Assembly (NCBI RefSeq): GCF_037975245.1
Contig: NC_092561.1
Location: 2,683,501 to 2,747,500 of the forward strand
From: Apostichopus japonicus
Lineage: Eukaryota > Echinodermata > Holothuroidea > Aspidochirotida > Stichopodidae
Length of the DNA: 64,000 nucleotides
Reading direction: 5' to 3'
The notes beneath the pieces are model-generated. The model searched no databases, was not told the DNA's origin, and worked only from the letters and a program-made list of their open reading frames with translations. Both the position numbers and the translations under genes were made by a program. Positions 55,652 to 64,000 of this stretch are shown here, in pieces (positions within the stretch are counted from its first letter, which is position 1; each line of letters opens with the position of its first letter).

Positions 55652-56855
55652 TGTAGGGTTTGTAGCTATACTGTATTTTGTTTGAACAAAAGTAATAAAA
55701 TAAACACGATTTTACTAACTCAACAGTTTATTCACGTGCGTGTTTTTCTTGGGTCATACTGAAACATGCAGTACATAGGATTTTGGTAAACAATGATGAC
55801 CTCACTTAGTCGTGGGTGCATACTCTTAATTACAGATTGAACAGAGCATGAGGTAACTTATCTTAACACCCCTCTTCACCTCATATTGTAGACTTCTTTA
55901 ACTAACAACTACTAGAACATCAGTGATCATCTCCTCTAGTGGACAATATTGGAGATAAATGTTTCCTTCATTTATTACACTCCTTATAAAGTGATACTCG
56001 ATGTCAATATGATGGATCTCTGGCAAAATATTGCTTGCTTACATAATGCAGTTGCCCCTTGATTATTACCCTTTATGTAGGCGCATGGCATTTCTTCACC
56101 AAGTACCCCCTTTAACAAGTGTAAGAGGTAGAGTGCTTCCATGGTAGTGTCTCCTTGACCCATTTACTCCGCGTCACACGTTGAAGACCGTGGGCTGTCG
56201 CTTTGCTCTCCAGGATATTGGGCCATTATCCTTACTCAAAAAGAAGCAATATATTGTGATATTCTCCTGTCGTCTGAATTCGTACAATGAGAGTCACCAT
56301 AAGTGGTTAAGGTAATTGGCTCTGTATCACACCTCCGATAGGTCAACATGTAACCAACAGTGCCCTTCAGGTGTCATAGAATATGCTTAACAGTTGTAAG
56401 GTCTTCTACTCTGGAATCAGCTAAATGTTGGGACAATTCCCCGACCACACATAAGAACTCAATTCTGGTACGAGTAGCTGGAAATATCAGGCTTCCCACA
56501 AATTCCTGTTTGCAATCCTAATTTTAAAATCCAATCACAATGTACCTACTTTGTTTCAGTGAGGTCTCAACCTTGTGCAGAGTCTATTACTAATTAGTAT
56601 GAAAAGTTCATTATAACTTTCATCTTGAACTTACGTTTCATGGAGCCCTTGAATATATTGACAAGGTTTCCATTGCCAACGCAATGACAAGGTCATCAAC
56701 CCAAACTAGAATATAACTAATGGAAATTCCAACCCTTTTGTAATAGAGACAATGATCTGCGTGACTTGTCTCAAATGCCTGGTTAATCAATTGATCATGG
56801 AGGAGTTGGTACCAGTTCCTGCTTGAACACTACATGAGGTGACGTATCCTAACAG
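55652..56855 (-). mobile_element. Second copy of the decayed copia element
   Basis: A 3' LTR at 55652-55868 (TGTAGG...TTAACA on +) is preceded by GGGCC. The RNase H region follows at ~55950-56350. A reverse-transcriptase segment at ~56560-56840 has, on the minus strand, HADHCLYYKR and the catalytic-type VWVDDLVIA. Near 56840 the element is truncated into the end of its other LTR, followed by GGGCC, the matching 5-bp target duplication. Same insertion as 25330-27425, so it predates the segmental duplication. Confidence 0.85.
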
Positions 56856-57110
56856 GGCCTAGGTTTTAGAATAATATTAGTAACCTAGTCAGAGACCTAG
56901 ATTTAATAAAGTTACGCTATTAGGCTTAGTCATAGATATATTGTGAAGTTGGAATTGATATGTATCCAATACATTTTAAGCTGTTCAACCTTGTGTATTT
57001 GCATTGCTATGTTATGAACATTCTGTCATTTCTGATCTATGTTTAATCAGTGTTGTGTTTTTGTCTTTTTTTTTTAAAGATTTACTTGGGTATTTGTGAT
57101 ATAATATTCA

Positions 57111-58148
57111 ATGATGGCTATGCCAACAGAAAAAAGGAAGACCTTAGATAGGACGCTAGAGAATCTGAGTGAGGACCTTGATGTCACGCCTGCAATTATT
57201 CATCTCAAAAGTAAAGAAATTCTTAAAGACATAGACGACGAGAAAATCAACACCAAAGTTACAGAGAAAGAAAAAGTCATGGAGTTTGTAAAAATCATCA
57301 AAAAGAGGGGAGAAAATGCATACCAAGTTTTTAGAGAGTACTTGGGGGCTTGTCAAGGTTCGGAACATCTAGCAAAAGAAATGGACAAGAATTTACAGAC
57401 TGTTGAAAAAGAATTACAGGGTTTAATGGTATTTATTATGTTAAGATACATTTGAAATCATTTCTTTTCTGGTTTTCTATATTAATCTTAAAGAACACAA
57501 AACTGGATAGTTTGGGACATGTGAGGAAATTATAGAGGATTTATTCCTGCGGACTCTTCAGTTAAAACGAAAATAAGGATAACAATCGTAGTGAAGATCT
57601 GTAGAATATGAGCATTAAGCGGGGCCGGGGATAGTTGAAGTTGTGAGTCAAACACAAATTTATCTCACATTTAGAGGTTTGTGATATGATACTGTGAAGA
57701 TATTGAAATGGGTGAGGTTATCGTCTAAACTGATGAGAAACTAGCCATTAATAACTTCGAAATGATGTTTTGTCGAATTTTGGTTGTATTGGTATGTGGA
57801 GGGAAGGGATAAACATTACGATTTACCTGTAACACGTTTTTGACCTTTTGGTATCTTACAAATGTGCGTTATGATTGGGAGTACCTCACCTATCATTCGA
57901 AGGGAGGAATTAGGACTTAAAATGAGTTGCAGGAAGGTTACTCGCTCATTGATTTCAGTTTCTATATATAATATTTTCATTGTAGAGACAAGCCGATGGA
58001 ATGCAGCAGATCGAAAGATGGAAAGCCTCAGAAGAGAAATTTTATTGCTTCAGCTGCAAATATGACAACATAGGAAATTACACGGATGTTCCTTAAGAAA
58101 TTAATATACTTTTGATTGGGAAAACTGGGTCCGGTAAAAGCGCCACTG
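57111..58148 (+). pseudogene. Truncated CARD-GIMAP copy
   Basis: Duplicate of 27655-28736. The CARD exon (57111-57428) is fully open and differs from the intact gene at about one residue in eight or fewer (for example LSEDLDVTP, RGENAYQVF). The intron and ATTGTAG acceptor (exon from 57986) are kept. In the second exon a GAA codon has become TAA (near 58094), and the sequence ends just after the P-loop codons (GKTGSGKSA), where it joins LTR-like DNA at about 58148. No GTPase body, helical repeats or Hint domain follow. It could at most make a CARD-only product. Confidence 0.85.
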
Positions 58149-58543
58149 TTCCCTACAGCGGCCAAATTGACAGACTGTTTAACGTATTTCATTGTGTGAC
58201 GGTAGTATCAAAAATGTATAAAAGGGGGTGAAATTCCGCTTAGCAGTTCACTTGTGGTTCGAGGTTCACAGACTCGGATAGCTAGAGTCAAGGTAGTATT
58301 CGCCCGTTAGTAGTACACTGAAAGACACTCAGAGGTACCGTAGTCTGATTAGGTATTTGTACTGGCACTGACCAGCAGTCTAGGAGGTATTGCTTTGTAG
58401 TAACTCAGTAACTAAACATTATATTACTATTTCTCACACATTTTTTTTTTCATTTAAGGTTCATAGAGAATAAATATAAGTAATACCGCTCGACTGCTCT
58501 TCCGACATTTTCTTTTCCTATCGCCTTATCCGCGAACGCGACA
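58149..58543 (+). mobile_element. 5'-truncated LTR-like element, block D
   Basis: Matches the right part of the LTRs at 4222 and 13230, including a TATAAAAGGGGG box near 58218 and AATAAA near 58470. It ends CGAACGCGACA. The left part is missing at the junction with the GIMAP pseudogene. Confidence 0.55.
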
Positions 58544-58894
58544 ACACATACTGTACATTTTCCCATTCCCAGCATCAGTACACAAATGATTAGGAAACAT
58601 ACAGCAATTTCCTACCAATTATTGATGCCTAATATTTTATGATATAGCATTTCTTGGTTATACACATACGTAAAAAATGCGGCCTTTAGCATATTGTCAC
58701 TACAATACCGATGAATTTGTTGGAAACCAAGCTTGGCGCCCTCTCTAATATGTGTCATGTGATAAATTAGGCTACTGGGTGACTTTTGTTAACACAAACC
58801 CCTATATATAATCACCTGACATGGTGTGTAAAGTGTCACTCTTGGCGCAGCGGAATCAGTTGAGTCCTATGAGCGCATCAACCTGATAAATACC
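58544..58894 (+). promoter_or_regulatory. Duplicated promoter and first exon, copy D
   Basis: TATATATA at 58803-58810, TCACTC near 58836 and a GTAAGT donor at 58895. An ATG is present but, owing to the same 10-base deletion as in copy A, it meets TGA after four codons. Copies A and D are therefore sister copies. Confidence 0.5.
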
Positions 58895-59014
58895 GTAAGT
58901 ACTGTACTCAAATCACACTCCATATCGTATTGGTCCTAGTTTAAATTTCTTATATGATTTCATTTATCGGTCCTATTGCTACAAGTATAGCCTAGATGAT
59001 AATATTATTAAATA

Positions 59015-61671
59015 GAAAGAGTTTATTAGCACATAGGCTACATACATTCATACACATAAGTCTGCTGTCCAATGCGTGGAACATCCATGATGTGCAGAGA
59101 CTGTTGCATGATTGCTATTGTTCAAAGTTACGTCGTGCTTCCTTGTTCTGTCTTTGCTAGGTAAAAACGTCATATCCTACCTATTGGTTAAGTTAAGTTG
59201 ATACTGATTAGCCGATCATAAATGTTTTGAGATCTTAAATAAGGTTTTTTTTTTTTTGCATTGATGACTTGTTGTTAAGTATGAAATAATTAATGGATAA
59301 ACGGTTTTTCTATATTGTTTGTGAAAATAATAACCACGCCCAGTTGTATTGCATGCGTAGGCCAACATGCTTTGGGTTGTTAATGTACTGTGTGTATGCC
59401 TTTGTAGCGTGATGACTACAATAGAGTACATCGGAATCTCAGTATTAACAAAGCTGGCAAGTTAATTTCCGTCAGGAATTTGTAAGCTATTCTATCGGGA
59501 AAATGGATATGAGATGAAGTATTACAGTTGTGTGACGGTTAATATTAGTTTAGTTTATTAGCACATAGGCTACATACATTCATACACATACGTGTGCTGT
59601 CCAATGCGTGGAACATCCATGATGTGCAGAGACTGTTGCATGATTGCTATTGTTCAACGTTACGTCGTGCTTCCTTGTTCTGTCTTTGCTAGTTAAAATC
59701 GTCATATCCTACCTATTGGTTAAGTTAAGTTGATACTGATTAGCCAATCATAAATGTTTTGAGATCTTAAATAAGGTTGGTTTTTTGCATAGATGACTTG
59801 TTGTTAAGTATGAAATAAGGAATGGATAAACGGTTTTTCTCTATTGTTTGTGAAAGTAATACCACGCCCAGTTGTATTGCATGCGTAGGCCAACATGCTT
59901 TGGGTTGTTAATGTACTGTGTGTATGCCTTTGTAGCGTGATGACTACAATAGAGTACATCGGAATCTCAGTATTAACAAAGCTGGCAAGTTAATTTCCGT
60001 CAGGAATTTGTAAGCTATTCAATCGGGAAAATGGATATGAGATGAAGTATTACAGTTGTGTGACGGTTAATATTAGTTTAGTTTATTAGCACATAGGCTA
60101 CATACATTCATACACATAAGTCTGCTGTCCAATGCGTGGAACATCCATGATGTGCAGAGACTGTTGCATGATTGCTATTGTTCAACGTTACGTCGAGCTT
60201 CCTTGTTCTGTCTTTGCTAAGTAAACTCGTCATATCCTACCTATTGGTTAAGTTAAGTTGATACTACTAAGCCGATCATAAATGTTTTGAGATCTTAAAT
60301 AAGGTTGTTTTTTTTTTTTTTTTTTGCATAGTTGACTTGTTGTTAACTAGGAAATAAGGAATGGATAAACGGTTATCCTATATTGTTTGTGAAAGTAATA
60401 CCACGCTCAGTTGTATTGCATGCGTAGGCCAACATGCTTTGGGTTGTTAATGTACTGTGTGTATGCCTTTGTAGCGTGATGACTACAATAGAGTACATCG
60501 GAATCTCAGTATTAACAAAGCTGGCAAGTTAATTTCCGTCAGGAATTTGTAAGCTATTCTATCGGGAAAATGGATATGAGATGAAGTATTACAGTTGTGT
60601 GACGGTTAATATTAGTTTAGTTTATTAGCACATAGGCTACATACATTCATACACATAAGTGTGCTGTCCAATGCGTGGAACATCCATGATGTGCAGAGAC
60701 TGTTGCATGATTGCTATTGTTCAACGTTACGTCGAGCTTCCTTGTTCTGTCTTTGCTAGGTAAACTCGTCATATCATACCTATTGGTTAAGTTAAGTTGA
60801 TACTACTAAGCCGATCATAAATGTTTTGAGATCTTAAATAAGGTTTTTTTTTTTTGCATAGTTGACTTGTTGTTAACTAGGAAATAAGGAATGGATAAAC
60901 GGTTATCCTATATTGTTTGTGAAAGTAATACCACGCTCAGTTGTATTGCATGCGTAGGCCAACATGCTTTGGGTTGTTAATGTACTGTGTGTATGCCTTT
61001 GTAGCGTGATGACTACAATAGAGTACATCGGAATCTCAGTATTAACAAAGCTGGCAAGTTAATTTCCGTCAGGAATTTGTAAGCTATTCAATCGGGAAAA
61101 TGGATATGAGATGAAGTATTACAGTTGTGTGACGGTTAATATTAGTTTAGTTTATTAGCACATAGGCTACATACATTCATACACATAAGTGTGCTGTCCA
61201 ATGCGTGGAACATCCATGATGTGCAGAGACTGTTGCATGATTGCTATTGTTCAACGTTACGTCGAGCTTCCTTGTTCTGTCTTTGCTAGGTAAACTCGTC
61301 ATATCCTACCTATTGGTTAAGTTAAGTTGATACTACTAAGCCGATCATAAATGTTTTGAGATCTTAAATAAGGTTTTTTTTTTTTTTTTTGCATAGATGA
61401 CTTGTTGTTAACTAAGAAATAAGTAATGGATAAACGGTTTTCCTTTATTGTTAGTGAAAGTAATACCACGCCTAGTTGTATTGCATGCGTAGACCAACAT
61501 GCTTTGGGTTGTTAATGTACTGTGTGTATGCCTTTGTAGCGTGATGACTACAATAGAGTACATCGGAATCTCAGTATTAACAAAGCTGGCAAGTTAATTT
61601 CCGTCAGGAATTGTTAGCTTTTCTATCGGGAAAATGGACATGAGATAAAGTATTACAGTTGTGTGACAGTT
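59015..61671 (+). repeat. Tandem array D, five units of about 530 bp
   Basis: GCACATAGGC anchors lie at about 59029, 59561, 60089, 60628 and 61158. All units are the long type, keeping the ~175-bp segment missing from most units of array A. Poly-T tracts vary from about 6 to 18 between units. The CTAG|GTAAAC junction is kept in the first, fourth and fifth units and altered in others (CTAGTTAAA, CTAAGTAAA). Confidence 0.9.
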
Positions 61672-62250
61672 AATATTAATGAATCATGATATCTTTTCAG
61701 TTTTCGTATGACACAGAATCTACCATTTTGAAAATGTTTGTGTTCCTTTGTTTGTTGATACTTGACAAAAGTGTATAGCTGAACGATTAGCGACGCCATA
61801 GCTGCGGGGTCATTGTGAGTGACGTCACGATTGATGTCGTCACTAGGGGGTTCCCCCGAATTGCATTATCTGCTACAGTTTCGATTGCTAGTGCTTAGAG
61901 TTTAATTGAATTATTCTGAGTGTTCGTAAAGACCTCGGTGAAGTTAATGTATATTTCATTGAAAGTAAAAAAGATATATAATTCTGCCACACTGTACATT
62001 GGGTGGAATCACCTAAAGTCCTGGAATTAAATCTTGAGTCAGATGCCTATGATGAATTAGATGCCAATTTAAAGATACATAATATGCCCAAGGAGAGCAA
62101 GTTACTTTGTATATATGTTCGGGTTATATTTTACCGTTCTTCGGTTATATGACCCGATATACAGAAATAAAATTGCATTATTGTCATTGTTCAACGTTAG
62201 ATCTTTGTTCTCTCTTCTCTAGCTCCTTTATGGCAGTGTATTAGTTTAGT
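61672..62250 (+). repeat. Right flank of array D, duplicated at 8806-9335
   Basis: Matches the flank of array A until about 62165, then departs. A short piece near 62180-62222 (GTTCAACGTTAGATC...CTCTCTTCTCTAG) again resembles the array unit. Confidence 0.7.
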
Positions 62251-62259
62251 GGCCCGGCG

Positions 62260-63271
62260 GCGAATATTTTTTTCCCAAACTGAACTGACACTGAAATTAT
62301 TTCCTCGATTCTGATTGGCTGATCAAAACCGGAATGGTAGTCTGCGTTTATCAATGAATGTATGTGACACTATTAGTGTTGATCATACCAATCCTCATGG
62401 GCCGCATCATGTCAAAAATACGTTTGCAGGCCTTATACAGGCTAAGTTAAAGTATGTAGGCCTAAGTGTGCCAGCATGTAGATACAATGTGAGGCTTCCA
62501 GTTACCAAGAGCTACTGTAAGGGCGGTAGGGCCTTTATAAGTGAATTTGAGATCTCGAACTAATACGAATACGTATATACGGTTAATGCAGGCCTACTCC
62601 TAGGTCACCATGTACAAGTCTAGAACTTCTATTGGTACCGGTAAAGATATGTTTCCGTACGTATAGGCTATAAGGCTATATACAACTAGTTAACAAGTCA
62701 AAAGACACAGACATATCGTCGAATGCCACTCAATGGCTGACACACTTGCTCGCGCGTCTTCATGGCCACTGCATATTTGACTAGGCCTATCTTGATTCAT
62801 TGACTGATCGAGTATTACATTTTGAATTTATGATTATAAAACTGAAAGTATCGCAACCCCGAATGTACACAAACACCTCGTACATTCGTAAATCGGCTAC
62901 ATGTATACAATTACAAATGCACTGTGTTTTATTGTGTTGTATACTATACACAGTACAATAGGCTACATTACATGTATGTGCTGTGTAGAGCGGAGTCAAG
63001 CGAGTAAACAAACGATCGAGGACTGCCTATAATGGGAGCAGTAGTTGGGAATAGTTGCTCTACTATATACTTTCGTTTATATATACTTACCAAAAGTTCT
63101 GGGAAGTTGCTAATGTGAATATCTTAAAATTGTTCGTGTTGATCATATTGATATCGGCAGATTATGGAGGATCCATGTTGAAAACTAAAGTATATCACGT
63201 GCTCGCTGAGAACCAATCAGAATCGAGGAAATAATTTCAGTGTCAGTTCAGTTTGGGAAAAAAATATTCGC
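62260..63271. mobile_element. Recent non-autonomous DNA transposon with 59-bp perfect TIRs and 9-bp TSD
   Basis: Both ends carry an identical inverted repeat of 59 bp starting GCGAATATTTTTTTCCC and ending CTGATTGG. The flanks 62251-62259 and 63272-63280 are the direct repeat GGCCCGGCG. Long TIRs and a 9-bp duplication are typical of Mutator-like (MULE) elements. The 1,012-bp interior has only an 82-codon ORF (62315-62563) and no transposase motif, so it would depend on an enzyme encoded elsewhere. Confidence 0.9.
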
Positions 63272-63280
63272 GGCCCGGCG

Positions 63281-64000
63281 AAACAGTTTTATTCAATAAT
63301 CTTTTCTCCAACATACTTCAAGATATGAGCTATATTACAGAACATTGTGTGCGTCGGTGTTTAGATATACCAGGTATACCTGGTATTTCGGGGGGGGGGG
63401 GGTACAGAATACCGCACAGAATACCGTACAGAATACAGCACATTACCTTTGGAGGTTTTGAAACACGTGCTTCGGTACGACGCATGAAAAATTATTCAAC
63501 GGTGTGTGTATATTAATAACGATACATGTATGTAAGGAATCTGCAGTTTCTATAAGCGATACAAGTCGGTCTATCTAAGAGAATTCCGCGCTGGTAATAC
63601 GTGCTGTAACAGTTAAAGAATGCTTGAAGTAGGTCTAAGACACGCGAGTAAAATACAGACATTTTTGAATGCCCAACTTTCTGTCAATGTCATCTATATG
63701 CATAGGTGGCAGAAAATATCTCATATTGGGGGCCAAAGAATGGTTTGATATATGGGCCAGTTCATATTGGAAAATTATTGAGGGGGCAGGCCGACCCGCT
63801 TCAGCTACCTATGATATCGTCAGTAACGAACATTTAAGTATTGTAAGTTCAGGGACAATGAGCTCCTTACAAAGGTGAATGGCAGCATTTCTTACATACT
63901 AAAAATATGAAGCAGTTCTTGGGAAACATGAAATTAGAAAAATAAGAACAACTTCCATAACTTTAATGGTTCACAGAAACTGATTTATCAATGTGAGTTT
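63281..64000. other. Right flank: resumed block homology and edge
   Basis: Holds a 20-bp perfect palindrome ATACCAGGTATACCTGGTAT (63367-63386), a G-run, and three 12-bp repeats of the type AGAATACCGCAC (~63405-63440). It then matches 9360-9550 up to about 63630. No gene is supported from there to the edge. Confidence 0.5.

Overview
This window looks like nuclear DNA of a marine invertebrate animal. It is AT-rich, with split genes, GT-AG introns, a tRNA-derived SINE, copia-type and CR1/L2-type retroelements, many short DNA transposons with G-rich ends, and long simple repeats. An ambulacrarian such as an echinoderm (sea cucumber-like) would fit the gene content, but the sequence alone does not prove it. 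Most of the window is repeats. Only three gene loci can be supported: a partial P2X7-like domain gene at the left edge, a CARD-GIMAP-Hint gene at 27.6-31.6 kb, and a mitochondrial glutamate carrier gene on the minus strand at 42.7-46.7 kb.

The most striking gene encodes, in three phase-compatible exons, an N-terminal CARD-like domain, an AIG1/GIMAP-type GTPase, four degenerate helical repeats of about 100 residues, and a C-terminal Hedgehog-type Hint (Hog-like) autoprocessing domain. A second, broken copy at 57.1-58.15 kb has a nonsense codon and stops just after its P-loop, where it joins other repeated DNA.

The locus was built by repeated duplication. A block with a TATA box, an initiator-like start and a short first exon ending in GTAAGT occurs four times: A near 5.05 kb, B near 14.05 kb, C near 22.1 kb and D near 58.83 kb. 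In A, B and D the block is preceded by an LTR-like element bounded by TGTCG...CGACA. In A and D it is followed by tandem arrays of a 357/530-bp unit, in B and C by one diverged unit. Block C lies upstream of the intact CARD-GIMAP-Hint gene and could be its promoter and first coding exon. A decayed minus-strand copia element sits at the equivalent place upstream of both GIMAP copies, so it predates their duplication.

Layout: 0-0.8 kb P2X7-like exons; 1.0-4.2 kb dispersed repeats; 4.2-9.6 kb block A with array; 12.04-12.97 kb perfect GATA tract; 13.2-17.1 kb block B with mariner-type MITE, SINE and another TIR element; 20 kb GC-rich minisatellite; 22.0-25.3 kb block C with a hairpin element; 25.3-27.4 kb copia; 27.6-31.6 kb CARD-GIMAP-Hint gene; 32.7-34.2 kb 366-402-bp tandem repeat; 34.5-35 kb LINE relic; 40.8-41.6 kb 37-bp minisatellite; 42.7-46.7 kb glutamate carrier; 48.8-50.7 kb (TA)n with inverted repeats; 54-58.15 kb duplicated GIMAP upstream region and pseudogene; 58.15-63.6 kb block D with array, interrupted by a fresh-looking 1,012-bp TIR element with 59-bp perfect ends.
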